Assembly: GCF_014843005.1 (NCBI RefSeq)
Contig: NZ_JACYXM010000004.1
Location: 374,530 to 438,529 of the forward strand
DNA length: 64,000 nucleotides
Origin: Rhodanobacter sp. DHG33
GTDB taxonomy: Bacteria > Pseudomonadota > Gammaproteobacteria > Xanthomonadales > Rhodanobacteraceae
Direction of reading: 5' to 3'
How positions within the stretch are numbered: position 1 is the first letter of the stretch; each line of letters opens with the position of its first letter. A program made the translations under genes and the position numbers. The notes under the pieces were generated by a model. That model worked only from the letters and a program-made list of their open reading frames with translations, was not told where the DNA came from and did not search any database. Positions 35,651-44,904 of the stretch are shown here, piece by piece.

Positions 35651-36787
35651 TCAGACCGCCAGCATCCGCTCGCAGATTGCCTGGTACAAGGCCGGCAGGT
35701 GTTCCAGCTGAGCCACGTCCACGCACTCGTCCACCTTGTGGATGGTGGCGTTGACCGGCCCCAGCTCCACCACTTCCGCACCCAGCGGCGCGATGAAGCG
35801 GCCATCCGAAGTGCCGCCTCCGGTGCTCTGCTCGGGTTCCGTGCCGCACAGCTCGCGGCACACTGCCACCACCGTTTCGCGCAGGCGGCCACCCGGCGGG
35901 GTGAGGAAGGATTCGCCGGACAGATTCCAGTCCAGCGAGTAGTCCAGGCCATGGCGCACGAGGATGGCTTCGGTGCGCGCGCGCAAGTCTTCGGCGCGAC
36001 TGGCGGTGCAGTAGCGGAAATTAATGAGCGCGATGAGCGCACCCGGGATCACATTGGTCGCGCCGGTACCCGCGTTGAGGTTGGAGACCTGGAACGAGGT
36101 GGGCGGAAAATCCGCATTGCCTTCGTCCCAGCGTTCGGCGGCGAGTTCGGCCAGCGCCGGCGCGAAGGCGTGGATGGGGTTCAACGCCTTCTCGGGATAG
36201 GCCACGTGACCCTGCACACCGCGCACCGTGAGCGTGCCGGAAAGCGAGCCGCGCCGCCCCACGCGGATCAGGTCGCCGAGTTTCTCCTTCGCCGAGGGCT
36301 CGCCCACCACGCACCAATCGATACGCTCGCCGCGGGCGCGGAAGCCTTCGGCTACCTTGCGCACGCCGTCGAGGTTGGTCGGACCTTCCTCGTCGCTGGT
36401 GAGCAGGAGGGCCACGCGACCCGCATGGGCGGGATGCGCCGAGACGAAACTCTCCAGCGCCACCGCCATCGCCGCCACCGAACCCTTCATGTCGGCGGCG
36501 CCGCGGCCGTACAGCTTTCCCTCCCGGATCACCGGCTCGAACGGCGGGCTTTGCCACGAGGTTTCCGGCCCGCTGGGCACCACGTCGGTGTGGCCGAGGA
36601 AAGCCAGCGTCGGTCCGCCCGCACCATGCACCGCCCACAGGTTGTCCACTTCGCCGTGGCGCAGGTGTTCGATGCGGAAGCCCACGCGCTGCAGGCGCTC
36701 GGCCAGCAGCGACTGGCAACCGGCGTCTTCCGGCGTCACCGAGCGGCGGCGGATCAGTTCGCAGGCAAGGTCGAGGACATCGGACAT
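35651..36787 (-). CDS. dapE: succinyl-diaminopimelate desuccinylase
   Basis: A 378-residue M20 zinc enzyme that releases LL-diaminopimelate in lysine and cell-wall synthesis. Metal and catalytic residues are visible: H66 and D68 in [10 protein letters not shown]99 in GAADMKGS, E133/E134 in TSDEEGP, E163 in [13 protein letters not shown], and a C-terminal His in [12 protein letters not shown]. The start at 36787 aligns with E. coli DapE (ISRRSLSP-type N-terminus). It is separated from dapD by a MarR-GNAT gene on the opposite strand. Confidence 0.96.
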   Translation of the reverse strand: MSDVLDLACELIRRRSVTPEDAGCQSLLAERLQRVGFRIEHLRHGEVDNLWAVHGAGGPTLAFLGHTDVVPSGPETSWQSPPFEPVIREGKLYGRGAADMKGSVAAMAVALESFVSAHPAHAGRVALLLTSDEEGPTNLDGVRKVAEGFRARGERIDWCVVGEPSAKEKLGDLIRVGRRGSLSGTLTVRGVQGHVAYPEKALNPIHAFAPALAELAAERWDEGNADFPPTSFQVSNLNAGTGATNVIPGALIALINFRYCTASRAEDLRARTEAILVRHGLDYSLDWNLSGESFLTPPGGRLRETVVAVCRELCGTEPEQSTGGGTSDGRFIAPLGAEVVELGPVNATIHKVDECVDVAQLEHLPALYQAICERMLAV

Positions 36788-36862
36788 GCGCGTGGCTGGA
36801 AGTCGGCAATGGCGCAGCATATCAGGCGGGCGGAACCACCCGGCGGACCGCTCGCCATATAG

Positions 36863-36890
36863 TTGACTCAGTCAATCAATTTGCTAGCAT
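36863..36890 (+). promoter_or_regulatory. promoter with palindromic operator for the MarR-GNAT gene
   Basis: TTGACT-C-AGTCAA (36863-36875) is a perfect inverted repeat. Its left arm is also a -35 box (TTGACT), with TAGCAT as the -10 sixteen bases later (36885-36890), 27 bases before the ATG. A bound MarR dimer would block the -35, which suggests autorepression. Confidence 0.65.
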
Positions 36891-36916
36891 CGTGCGCTCC
36901 GGACAGGAGACGCGCC

Positions 36917-37852
36917 ATGCCGAAAGCCGCCCCAGCCACCCATGTGGAAGCGCTGCGCGCATTCAACCGCTTCTATACGCGCAAGATCGGCGTGCTCGAG
37001 AAAGGCCTGTTGTCCAGCCCGTTCTCGCTCACCCAGGCCCGCGTCCTGTTCGAGCTGGCGCAGCGCGGCCAGGCCAGCGCCAACGAAATCGGCGACCACC
37101 TCGGACTCGACGCGGGCTACCTCAGCCGCATCGTCCGCGGTTTCGCGAGCGACGGCCTGATCACGCGCAAGCCTTCGCCGCACGACCGCCGATGCACGAT
37201 GTTGTCGCTCACCGCCGCCGGCCGGCGCGCTTTCGCCGACCTGGATCGCCGCTCGCAGACACAGGCCGCGACCATGCTGGGCGAACTGCCTCCTGCCGAC
37301 CGCGAACGCCTGCTCGGCAACATGCTCGCCGTGCGCGGGATGCTGGAAACGCCGAGCGAACGCAGCGGTCGCCTTGTGCTACGCACGCATCGCCCCGGCG
37401 ACATCGGCTGGGCCATCGAGCGCCACGGCAAGCTGTACGCGGACGAATACCGCTGGAACCTGGAATTCGAGGCACTGGTGGCGACGCTGTTTGCCGACTT
37501 CGCCACCCGCCACGATCCGGCGCGCGAACGCATGTGGATCGCCGAGCTCGACGGTACACGCGTCGGCTGCGTGTTCGTGGTGCAGAACGCGGACGATCCC
37601 GGGATCGCGCAACTGCGCTGCCTGCTGGTCGATCCCGCCGGCCGCGGCCACGGCATCGGCCGGCGCCTGGTGGAGCGATGCATCGCCTTCGCGCGCGATG
37701 CCGGCTACCGGGGCATGACGCTGTGGACGAACGATGTTCTGGTAGCCGCACGGCACATCTACGAGACCGCCGGGTTCACACTGGCGAAGGAGTATCGCCA
37801 CCACAGTTTCGGCCACGAGCTGGTTGGCCAGATCTGGTCGCGCGATCTGTAG
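36917..37852 (+). CDS. MarR-GNAT fusion: HTH regulator with acetyltransferase domain
   Basis: A 311-residue fusion. The MarR winged helix covers about residues 10-145 (LTQARVLFELAQRGQASANEIGDHL; YLSRIVRGFASDGLITRKPSPHDRR), and the GNAT domain covers about 155-311 with acetyl-CoA loop GRGHGIGRRL and YETAGFTLAKEYRHHSFG. GGAGA lies six bases before the start at 36917. MarR-GNAT fusions are a recurrent family whose acetyl acceptors are mostly unknown. A clean operator overlaps its promoter. The gene is divergent from dapE and convergent with the MbfA-like gene. Confidence 0.92.
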   Translation: MPKAAPATHVEALRAFNRFYTRKIGVLEKGLLSSPFSLTQARVLFELAQRGQASANEIGDHLGLDAGYLSRIVRGFASDGLITRKPSPHDRRCTMLSLTAAGRRAFADLDRRSQTQAATMLGELPPADRERLLGNMLAVRGMLETPSERSGRLVLRTHRPGDIGWAIERHGKLYADEYRWNLEFEALVATLFADFATRHDPARERMWIAELDGTRVGCVFVVQNADDPGIAQLRCLLVDPAGRGHGIGRRLVERCIAFARDAGYRGMTLWTNDVLVAARHIYETAGFTLAKEYRHHSFGHELVGQIWSRDL

Positions 37853-37864
37853 AGCCGGAGCCGC

Positions 37865-38929
37865 TCAACCGGCGATCACCGCCCCCAGCAGATGCCCCAC
37901 GCCATAGGTGATCGCCGCCGCGGCCACCGTGATCACGAACTGCCGCGCGATCGAGAACAGCATGCCGCGCCCGGTGAACAGCGACGTGCCGGTGCCGATC
38001 AGCGCCAGCCCCACGGCGGCGGCGGCGATGCTGCCCAGCATGGCGGCGTGGCCATGCAGGAACAGGTACGGCGCCACCGGAAACGCCGCGCCGAACGCGA
38101 ACAGGCAGAACGAGGACACCGCTGCGCTCCATGCGGAGCCGCCCAGCTCGGAAGGATCGACGCCGAGATCCTCGCGCACCACGGTATCCAGCGCGGCGCG
38201 CGGCGTCTCGGTGAGGTGCTCGGCCAGATGCTCGGCCTCGGCGCTGCCCAGTCCCTTGTCGCGGTAGATGCCGGCGATATGGCTCACGCCGTCTTCCGGC
38301 GCCACCGCGAGGCGCTCGGCGCGCTCGGTGATCTGCGCCTGGTAGAACTCGCGCGAGCTGTTCACGCTGAGCCACTCCCCCAGCGCCATTGAGCACGCGC
38401 CCGCAACCAAGCCGGCCAGGCCCGCCAGGAGCACTGCACGATCGGCGGCGGCAGCGCCGGCCATGCCCATCACCAGGCTGACGTTGGAAACCAGACCGTC
38501 ATTGGCGCCCAGCACCGCGGCACGCAGCGTGTTGCCGCTCTGTGCCCGATGGCTGTGGCCGCGCGCGACGCGCGCATGCGGCGGCAGGAAATGATCGCGG
38601 TGGCCGCTGCGGTCCACCGGCGTCACGTCGTGGTCGGCGTGCTCCAGCCGCACCACGGTAGGCATCACGAATTCGGTGCCGAAGGCCCGCGCGAACCAGC
38701 CCAGCGCGCGCACGCGCATGCCGGTGCGCGGCGGCGGCACGGCTGCACCCTGCTCGCGCAGACGCGATTCCCAGAACGCGGCATTGCCCTGTTCACCCTC
38801 GGCGATGCGCCGGTACGCGCGCGCCAGCCGCGGATCGGTGGCCAGTTCGGCCAGCCGGGCATAGAGCGCGGCGTTGTCGCGCTCTATGCGCAGGTTGATG
38901 CGGTAACGCCGGATGCGATGGTCGGTCAC
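37865..38929 (-). CDS. MbfA-like ferritin-domain plus VIT1/CCC1 membrane protein
   Basis: A 354-residue protein. The N-terminal 80 residues look like a rubrerythrin/ferritin-like four-helix segment (NLRIERDNAALYARLAELA; IAEGEQGNAAFWESRL), and the C-terminal part is a VIT1/CCC1 domain with about five helices (VLGANDGLVSNVSLVMG, GACSMALGEWLSVNSSREFY). This layout matches MbfA, an iron exporter in some alphaproteobacteria, so iron or manganese efflux is inferred. The GTG start at 38929 is fourteen bases past the ArsC-like stop, so it probably belongs to the dapD operon. Confidence 0.83.
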   Translation of the reverse strand: MTDHRIRRYRINLRIERDNAALYARLAELATDPRLARAYRRIAEGEQGNAAFWESRLREQGAAVPPPRTGMRVRALGWFARAFGTEFVMPTVVRLEHADHDVTPVDRSGHRDHFLPPHARVARGHSHRAQSGNTLRAAVLGANDGLVSNVSLVMGMAGAAAADRAVLLAGLAGLVAGACSMALGEWLSVNSSREFYQAQITERAERLAVAPEDGVSHIAGIYRDKGLGSAEAEHLAEHLTETPRAALDTVVREDLGVDPSELGGSAWSAAVSSFCLFAFGAAFPVAPYLFLHGHAAMLGSIAAAAVGLALIGTGTSLFTGRGMLFSIARQFVITVAAAAITYGVGHLLGAVIAG

Positions 38930-38943
38930 TGCGTCGGCCTGCT

Positions 38944-39300
38944 TCAGCGACCGAACAGTTTCTTGAAGCCGTTGTCGCTGAAGCCCACGCTGACGCTGCC
39001 GTCCTCCCGCAACACAACCGGGCGACGGATCAGCGCGGGGTATTCCTTCAGCAACAGCGTCCACTCCGGATCGCTGCCGGGATTCTTGCGTTGCGGCAGC
39101 AGATTGCGCCAGGTGGTGGAAGACTTGTTGACCAGCGCCTCCCAGCCGCCGAGCTGCGCCGCCCAGACCTTCAGCGTGGCCGCCGGCACAGGGTTGGCGC
39201 GGTAGTCGACGAAGCCGTACGGCACCTCGAACCGGTCCAGCCAGTTGCGCGCCTTGCGGCAGGTGTCGCAGGTAGTCAGGCCGTAGAGGGTGGTGCTCAT
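38944..39300 (-). CDS. ArsC/Spx-like reductase (YffB family)
   Basis: A 118-residue thioredoxin-fold protein with C11 and C14 in [15 protein letters not shown] and the family blocks [21 protein letters not shown] and ALIRRPVV. YffB proteins sit beside dapE or dapD in many gammaproteobacteria; they bind glutathione but their function is unclear. The start overlaps the dapD stop by four bases, so it is translationally coupled to dapD. Confidence 0.92.
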   Translation of the reverse strand: MSTTLYGLTTCDTCRKARNWLDRFEVPYGFVDYRANPVPAATLKVWAAQLGGWEALVNKSSTTWRNLLPQRKNPGSDPEWTLLLKEYPALIRRPVVLREDGSVSVGFSDNGFKKLFGR

Positions 39301-40124
39301 TCGCCGCTCCGCAGCAGTTCGTTGATCGAGGTCTTGCCGCGCGTCTTTTCGTCCACCTGCTTCACGATGATCGCGGCGTACAGGCTGTGCGAACCATCCT
39401 TCGCGGGCAGGTTGCCGGCCACCACCACGCTGCCGGCAGGCACGCGGCCGTAGCTGGTTTCGCCGGTGGCGCGGTTGTAGATGCGGGTGGACTGGCCAAG
39501 GAAGACGCCCATGCCGATCACGCTGCCCTTCTCCACTACCACGCCCTCGACCACTTCCGAGCGAGCGCCGACGAAGCAGTGATCCTCGATGATGGTGGGG
39601 TTGGCCTGCAGCGGCTCCAGCACGCCGCCGATGCCCACGCCGCCGGAAAGATGCACGCCCGCACCGATCTGCGCACAGGATCCGACCGTGGCCCAGGTAT
39701 CCACCATGGTGCCGGCGCCCACGTGCGCACCGATGTTTACGTAGCTGGGCATCAGCACCGCATCCTTGGCGATGTGCGCGCCACGGCGCACCAGTGCACC
39801 GGGCACCACGCGCGCGCCGAGGCCCTCCAGCTCCGCGTCGTTGCCGTGACCGAAGCGCAGCGGCACCTTGTCGAAGGCCAGCGCCGGGCCGCCGTCCACC
39901 ACGCGGTTGCCATTGATGCGGAAGTACAGCAGCACGGCCTTCTTCAGCCACTGGTTGACCTTCCAGCCGCCCTGCCCGTCCGGCTCGGCCACGCGGCGCT
40001 CGCCGGACTCGAGCAGGTCGAGCACCTGGGCCAGCGCGGGGCGCAGATGGGTTTCGATCTCGGCCTGGGTGAGCTCGTTGCGGCGCTCGAAGGCGTCGTC
40101 GATCAGGGATTCGATGCTTTGCAT
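39297..40124 (-). CDS. dapD: tetrahydrodipicolinate N-succinyltransferase
   Basis: A 275-residue left-handed beta-helix enzyme making N-succinyl-2-amino-6-oxopimelate from THDP and succinyl-CoA, two steps before DapE. The N-terminal block is [19 protein letters not shown]. Hexapeptide turns run from about residue 105 to 235 ([55 protein letters not shown]). Length matches the family. It heads a unit with the ArsC-like and MbfA-like genes. Confidence 0.97.
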   Translation of the reverse strand: MQSIESLIDDAFERRNELTQAEIETHLRPALAQVLDLLESGERRVAEPDGQGGWKVNQWLKKAVLLYFRINGNRVVDGGPALAFDKVPLRFGHGNDAELEGLGARVVPGALVRRGAHIAKDAVLMPSYVNIGAHVGAGTMVDTWATVGSCAQIGAGVHLSGGVGIGGVLEPLQANPTIIEDHCFVGARSEVVEGVVVEKGSVIGMGVFLGQSTRIYNRATGETSYGRVPAGSVVVAGNLPAKDGSHSLYAAIIVKQVDEKTRGKTSINELLRSGE

Positions 40125-40246
40125 GGCGAATGGACGTCCAAATAATTCGAGAGGGAACCTCGCCATTGTGCCCGCCCGCGCCGTGCGGGGAAACCGCGCG
40201 TTCTGTGGCGCGCCGGCGATGGTGAGCATCGCCGGCGGATGTAGGG

Positions 40247-40729
40247 CTAGATCAGCGCGAGCAGGATCGGTACGGCGATGCCGGCCAGGAAGACGGCGAT
40301 GACGCGCCCTGCATGGCGCGAGTAGCGCCAGGCCATGTACAGGCCGGTAAGGCTCGACAAGGCCAGCGACAAGGCCACCAGCGCAGTGAAGATCTTCAGC
40401 GGCAGGGGATTTCTCCCCTTGGGCCGGCTCGCTTCGGCAGTCGGGTGCGCTGCAGGTGCAGGCATCGCATCCGTGGGCTGTGCCACCGGCGGGTTCGCGA
40501 CGGGTCGCGGCTTGTGCGACGGCACCTCCAGGGTCTGCTTCTTGTGCAGCTGTCCCGCCACCACCAGCCACCGGGGCGGCGCGTAGCTGCTGCCGCGCGT
40601 CGTCTCGTGCAGGCTGAAGGTCTGCAAGCCGCCGGTGATGGCGAAGAACAGCAGGGCCGGCGCGGTGAATACGCCGAGGTAGAGGTGCACCTGGCGGCAA
40701 ACCTTGAGGAAACGGTGAGACAGCGACAT
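40247..40729 (-). CDS. small PepSY-type membrane protein with Pro-rich loop
   Basis: A 160-residue protein with an N-terminal helix (about residues 15-35, [24 protein letters not shown]), a Pro/Lys/Ala-rich extracytoplasmic loop (residues 60-105) and two C-terminal helices (about 110-130 and 141-158). The [10 protein letters not shown]-type start and FAITGGL motif resemble PepSY-associated TM proteins, which often act as iron-siderophore reductase components. A Fur-box-like site lies just upstream, which supports an iron link. It is shorter than canonical PepSY reductases. Confidence 0.75.
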   Translation of the reverse strand: MSLSHRFLKVCRQVHLYLGVFTAPALLFFAITGGLQTFSLHETTRGSSYAPPRWLVVAGQLHKKQTLEVPSHKPRPVANPPVAQPTDAMPAPAAHPTAEASRPKGRNPLPLKIFTALVALSLALSSLTGLYMAWRYSRHAGRVIAVFLAGIAVPILLALI

Positions 40730-40746
40730 GAAGGGATCTTTTCAAA

Positions 40747-40761
40747 TGAGAATAAATATCA
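40747..40761. promoter_or_regulatory. putative Fur box upstream of the PepSY-type gene
   Basis: TGAGAATAAATATCA matches 12 of 14 positions of the Fur 7-1-7 consensus TGATAAT-N-ATTATCA. It begins 18 bases before the ATG at 40729, so a bound repressor would cover the start of the transcript. Confidence 0.6.
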
Positions 40762-40835
40762 TCTAAGCAGATCGCGCCGCTCGTGGGAAGCATCCGGCCG
40801 GCACCACGGCCGCTGGCCGCCGGCGGATTGGCCGC

Positions 40836-43481
40836 TCAGTCCTTCGAAGCACCGAGCCGCTGGTGCAGCGCCTGCAACAGCCGCTGCTGCTGCTGTTCGG
40901 AAAGCGGCGCGTCGCGACGATCGCTGAGCTGGAAGAAGTCCTCCACGCGCTCGCCGAAGGTGGCGATGCGTGCGTCGTGCACGCGCGCCTCGCAAGCCAC
41001 CAGCACCTGCGCCACCGCGGCCAGCAGGCCGGGACGGTCGCTGCACACCAGCGCCATGCGCGTGCGGCCGCCTTCCTGCCGGAACTCGATGTCCGGTGGC
41101 ATCTGGAAGTGCTTGAGCTGGCGCGACATGCTGCGCCGTGGCGGCAGGATCTGCCCGCTTTGCGCGAGCGCGCGCTGCATGCGCTGGCGCAGTTCTTCCG
41201 CGCGATCCGCGCTGGCCGGCTGCTGGCCGTCCGCTTCCAGCAACAGGAAGGTGTCCATCGCCAAACCGGCGCTGGAACCGAGGATGCGCGCCTCCACCAC
41301 CGAGAAGTGCAGCCGGTCCAGCATGGCCGTGACGCTGGCGAACAGGCCGTCGCGGTCGGGCGTGCAGACGAACAGCTCGGTGCTGCCGCGCACCGAAAGC
41401 GGATGCACGGCGACCAGCGGCCACGCGCCTTTCGCGCGCACGATGGCCGCCGTCTGCCAGGCGATCTGCTCGGGGCGGTGGCGCAGGAAGCTGGAACCCG
41501 GGAACGTGCTCCACGCACGCTCGGCCGCTTCCGCGGCGATGCCTTCGTCCTGCAGCAGGATCAGCGCCTGGGCGCGGCAGGCTTCGATGCGCGCCGCGGC
41601 ATCGTGTCCGGGCCGCGTATCGCTGCGCAATGTCTGGCGGGCGGCCGCGTAGAGGTCGGCCAGCAGGCGATCCTTCCAGCCGTTCCACAGTTTCGGACTG
41701 GTGCCGATGATGTCGGCCACGGTGAGCAGGTAGAGCCGTCCCAGCCGCTCGCGGTCGCGCACGGCATCGGCGAAGTGCCGCACCACGTCGGGGTCGGTGA
41801 TGTCCTGCCGCTGCGCGGTGGTGCTCATCAGCAGATGCCAGCGCACCAGCCAGGCGACGCGCTCGCCATCGGCCGCGGGCAGGCCCAGCTTGGCGCAGAA
41901 CGCAAGCGCGTCGCCCTCGCCGAGCACGGAATGGTCGCCGCCGCGCCCCTTGGCGATGTCGTGGAACAGGCCAGCCAGCAGCATCAGCTCCGGCTGGCCC
42001 AGGCTGGACCAGATGTCGCAGGCGACCGGAAAATCGTGACGCGCCTCCGGATCGGCGAAGCGCGCCATCTGGCGCAGCACGCGCAACGTGTGTTCGTCCA
42101 CGGTGTAGACGTGGAACAGGTCGTACTGCATGCGCCCGAACACTTTGCCGAACGCAGGCAGGATCGCGGCGAGCAGACCATGCCGGTTCATCCGCCACAG
42201 CGCATCCACCGCCGGCGCGCCGCGCTTGAGCAGGCGCAGGAAAGCCGCCAGTACGTCGGGATCGTCGGCCAGTTTGCCGTCGTGCTGCGCGGTGGCCTGA
42301 TGGATGCGCCGCATGGTGTCGGCGGTGAATCCGATCAGGCCCTGCTCGTCCAGCCGCGCGATGAAGATCTCCACCAGCGCCGCCGGCCGCCGCGCGAACA
42401 ATTCGGGATCGCGCGCCGCCAGCCGCGTGCCGAAACGCACGAAATGCTCGCCCACCGGCTTCGCTTCGCCGGGCGGCTCCAGCAGTTCGACGAAACGTTC
42501 GGCGATCTGCACGCCCAGCCGCTCGACCTGGCTGGCCGCGCGGTAATAGCCCTGCATGAACTGCTCGACGCCAAGGTTCTTCTCGTGTTCGTCTTCGAAG
42601 CCCAGCTGCACGGCGAGCGCGCGCTGGTAGTCGAACAGCAGGCGCTCTTCCGGCCGCCCGGCCTCCTGGTGCAGCGCCCAGCGGTAACGCCGCAGCGTGG
42701 TTTCGGCATCGCACAGGCTGGCGCGCTCGGCGGGATCGAGCAGGCCCGCGTCCTGCATCGCCTCGAAGCCGCCGGCATGCGCGAGCCGACGGCCCAGCCA
42801 GCGCAGCGAATCCAGCGTGCGCAGGCCGCCGGGGCCGTCCTTGAGGTTGGGTTCGAGATTGCTCGCGGTATCGCCGTGGCGCGCATGGCGCGCGTCGCGC
42901 TCGGCCAGTCGCGCGGCAAGGTACTCGCGCGGCGGCCACAGCGCGGGATCGTCCACGATGGCGCGCAGCGCAACCTCCAATGCCCTATCGCCCGCCATCC
43001 ACTGCGCATCGAGCAGGCTGGTGAACACGCTGGCGTCTTCGGCAGCCAGGGCACGGCATTGCGTCGGTTCGCGCACGGCATGACCGACCTTCAGGCCCAC
43101 GTCCCACAGCGTGGCGAAGCACTGCTCCAACGCACGCAGGCGCGACGGTTCGCGCTGCGTGACCAGCACCAGCAGATCCACGTCGGAATGCGGAAACAGC
43201 AGGCCGCGGCCGAAGCCGCCCACCGCGAACAGCGCCGCGCCGCTCACCTCGCCGAGGCAGGCCATCCATACGTGCACCACGATGCGCGCCACCGCCTCGG
43301 CGCGCCGCCGCGCCAGCGCGCTGGCATCGGCGCCTTCGCGGAAGGCGGTCGCCAGGTCGCGATCCACATCACCGAGCAGCTGCCGCAACGCGCGCCGCGC
43401 GTCGGCGGATACGCCGGAACGCGGCACGGCCGGCGGGAGGCGTGGCAGGGGAGGCAAGGTCAAACGAGGCGCAGTCGTCAT
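40836..43481 (-). CDS. glnD: [protein-PII] uridylyltransferase/uridylyl-removing enzyme
   Basis: An 881-residue nitrogen sensor that uridylylates PII when glutamine is low and deuridylylates it when high. The nucleotidyltransferase motif GGFGRG (88-93) with D100 and D102 (HSDVDLLVL) is intact. The HD domain has AGLFHDIAKGRGGDHS. Two C-terminal ACT domains follow: GSTELFVCTPDRDGLFASVT and RTRMALVCSDRPGLLAAVA. Length and domain order match the family. It is downstream of map and the small membrane protein on the same strand. Confidence 0.97.
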   Translation of the reverse strand: MTTAPRLTLPPLPRLPPAVPRSGVSADARRALRQLLGDVDRDLATAFREGADASALARRRAEAVARIVVHVWMACLGEVSGAALFAVGGFGRGLLFPHSDVDLLVLVTQREPSRLRALEQCFATLWDVGLKVGHAVREPTQCRALAAEDASVFTSLLDAQWMAGDRALEVALRAIVDDPALWPPREYLAARLAERDARHARHGDTASNLEPNLKDGPGGLRTLDSLRWLGRRLAHAGGFEAMQDAGLLDPAERASLCDAETTLRRYRWALHQEAGRPEERLLFDYQRALAVQLGFEDEHEKNLGVEQFMQGYYRAASQVERLGVQIAERFVELLEPPGEAKPVGEHFVRFGTRLAARDPELFARRPAALVEIFIARLDEQGLIGFTADTMRRIHQATAQHDGKLADDPDVLAAFLRLLKRGAPAVDALWRMNRHGLLAAILPAFGKVFGRMQYDLFHVYTVDEHTLRVLRQMARFADPEARHDFPVACDIWSSLGQPELMLLAGLFHDIAKGRGGDHSVLGEGDALAFCAKLGLPAADGERVAWLVRWHLLMSTTAQRQDITDPDVVRHFADAVRDRERLGRLYLLTVADIIGTSPKLWNGWKDRLLADLYAAARQTLRSDTRPGHDAAARIEACRAQALILLQDEGIAAEAAERAWSTFPGSSFLRHRPEQIAWQTAAIVRAKGAWPLVAVHPLSVRGSTELFVCTPDRDGLFASVTAMLDRLHFSVVEARILGSSAGLAMDTFLLLEADGQQPASADRAEELRQRMQRALAQSGQILPPRRSMSRQLKHFQMPPDIEFRQEGGRTRMALVCSDRPGLLAAVAQVLVACEARVHDARIATFGERVEDFFQLSDRRDAPLSEQQQQRLLQALHQRLGASKD

Positions 43482-43512
43482 GATGCCCAGTACAGCACGG
43501 CCTCAGTACCAG

Positions 43513-43806
43513 TCAAACGTTTCCGTGCCGCTGGCGCCATACGATGGCGACGCCGGCGATGCTGATCAACAACAGGATGGCCAGCGAATAGCCGGCAGGA
43601 TGGGTCAATCCGATCGCATCGGCAGCCCAGATCAGGGCGGCGGCGATCAGCAGCTGCGCCGGCATGACGACGCGCAATACGCGAAGCGGTTGCGGCACGC
43701 CCATGCCACGCAGCAGCAACGCTGCCGACCATGCCGGCAGCCAGAGGATGCAGAGCGCGATCAATGCCAGGGAAGCGAGAAAGACGACGATCACGCCCGG
43801 TGCCAC
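43513..43806 (-). CDS. small membrane protein of unknown function
   Basis: About 97 residues with three likely membrane helices (VIVVFLASLALIALCILWLP; VVMPAQLLIAAALIWAADAIG; LAILLLISIAGVAIVW) and a basic C-terminus. The start is uncertain: GTG at 43806 follows a GGCAAGG-like ribosome site, while GTG at 43794 is closer to the first helix. It sits between map and glnD on the same strand with short gaps, so it is probably co-transcribed. No family is recognised. Confidence 0.6.
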   Translation of the reverse strand: MAPGVIVVFLASLALIALCILWLPAWSAALLLRGMGVPQPLRVLRVVMPAQLLIAAALIWAADAIGLTHPAGYSLAILLLISIAGVAIVWRQRHGNV

Positions 43807-43823
43807 CTTGCCGCACTCACGCC

Positions 43824-44588
43824 TCAGGCATCCGGCCAGGGCGTGAGTATCTCGAAACCGTCGGCGGTGACCGCGATGGTGTGCTCCCATTGCGCGGAGA
43901 GCGAGTGGTCCTTGGTGACCACGGTCCAGCCGTCGGGCAGTTGCTTGGTCTGCGGCTTGCCGGCGTTGATCATCGGCTCGACGGTGAAGGTCATGCCTTC
44001 CTTCAGCTCCACGCCGGTGCCGGGCTTGCCGTAATGCAGCACCTGCGGCTCGTCGTGGTAGACCTTGCCGATGCCGTGGCCGCAGTACTCGCGCACCACG
44101 CTGAAGCCGGCGGCTTCGGCGTGCTGCTGGATCGCGTGGCCGACGTCGCCCAGCGTGGCGCCGGGGCGCACCGCGCCGATGCCGCGCATCATCGCCTCGT
44201 GCGTGGTCTCCACCAACCGCTTGGCCAGCACCGAGGGCGTGCCCACGAAATACATGCGGCTGGTGTCGCCATGCCAGCCGTCCTTGATGACGGTGACGTC
44301 GAGGTTGACGATGTCGCCGTCCTTCAGCACCTTGCCGGGGCTGGGAATGCCGTGGCAGATCACGTGGTTGACCGAGGTGCACAGCGTCTTGGGAAAGCCG
44401 TGGTAGCCCACGTTGGCCGGGATCGCCTTCTGCACGTTGACGATGTGCTCCCAGGCCAGCCGGTCCAGCTCCTCGGTGGTGACACCGGGCTTGACGTGGT
44501 CCTTGAGCATGGCCAGCACTTCGGCGGCCAGGCGGCCGGCCTCGCGCATGCCTTCGAGGTCTTTCGGGGATTTCAACGTGATGGCCAT
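43824..44588 (-). CDS. map: type I methionine aminopeptidase
   Basis: A 254-residue enzyme that removes N-terminal Met from nascent proteins. All five metal ligands are visible: D97 (NLDVTV), D108 (HGDTSR), H171 (GHGIG), E204 (TVEPMI) and E235 (QWEHTIAV). The start at 44588 gives [20 protein letters not shown], typical for the family. It is divergent from rpsB, as in many gammaproteobacteria. Confidence 0.97.
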   Translation of the reverse strand: MAITLKSPKDLEGMREAGRLAAEVLAMLKDHVKPGVTTEELDRLAWEHIVNVQKAIPANVGYHGFPKTLCTSVNHVICHGIPSPGKVLKDGDIVNLDVTVIKDGWHGDTSRMYFVGTPSVLAKRLVETTHEAMMRGIGAVRPGATLGDVGHAIQQHAEAAGFSVVREYCGHGIGKVYHDEPQVLHYGKPGTGVELKEGMTFTVEPMINAGKPQTKQLPDGWTVVTKDHSLSAQWEHTIAVTADGFEILTPWPDA

Positions 44589-44645
44589 AGCGGAAGTCCA
44601 GATGGCGGCGCCGCGCGTGCCGATCAAGCCGGTACCGCAGGCAAC

Positions 44646-44675
44646 TTGCCGCCGCGCCGGCGTACCGGCTACAAT
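44646..44675 (+). promoter_or_regulatory. rpsB-tsf promoter
   Basis: TTGCCG (44646-44651) and TACAAT (44670-44675) are spaced by 18 bases. Transcription would begin near 44682, giving a leader of about 220 bases before rpsB. Confidence 0.55.
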
Positions 44676-44778
44676 CTCACAGTTTTGCAGACCGTCATCG
44701 AGCCTTTCGACCGGCGCACACTGCAAGGCGAAACGGGATTGTAACCGCGCCGCGGCAGCATCCCAACCCAACGCCACA

Positions 44779-44897
44779 CACGCATCGGCACCGTTCTTCG
44801 GGGTGCCGCGCGCAGCGTTCGCTGCCGCGGTCGAAGCCGGGGATGCGTGGAGGTCCCAACCCCCGGGCCACATAAAAAGGCCCAATGCGTTAAGGAG
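44779..44897 (+). promoter_or_regulatory. structured leader of rpsB, candidate S2 autoregulatory element
   Basis: CACGCATC (44779-44786) pairs with GATGCGTG (44842-44849), closing a three-way junction with two inner hairpins: GGCACC/GGTGCC (44787-44807) and CCGCG..GCAGC-GTTC-GCTGC..CGCGG (44806-44830). A second ATGCGT at 44885-44890, just before the Shine-Dalgarno AAGGAG (44892-44897), can pair with the same 5' strand. S2-mediated autoregulation of rpsB-tsf is established in E. coli; that this leader does it is inferred. The rest of the 316-base map-rpsB gap holds only promoters. Confidence 0.5.
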
Positions 44898-44904
44898 TTA
44901 CACC

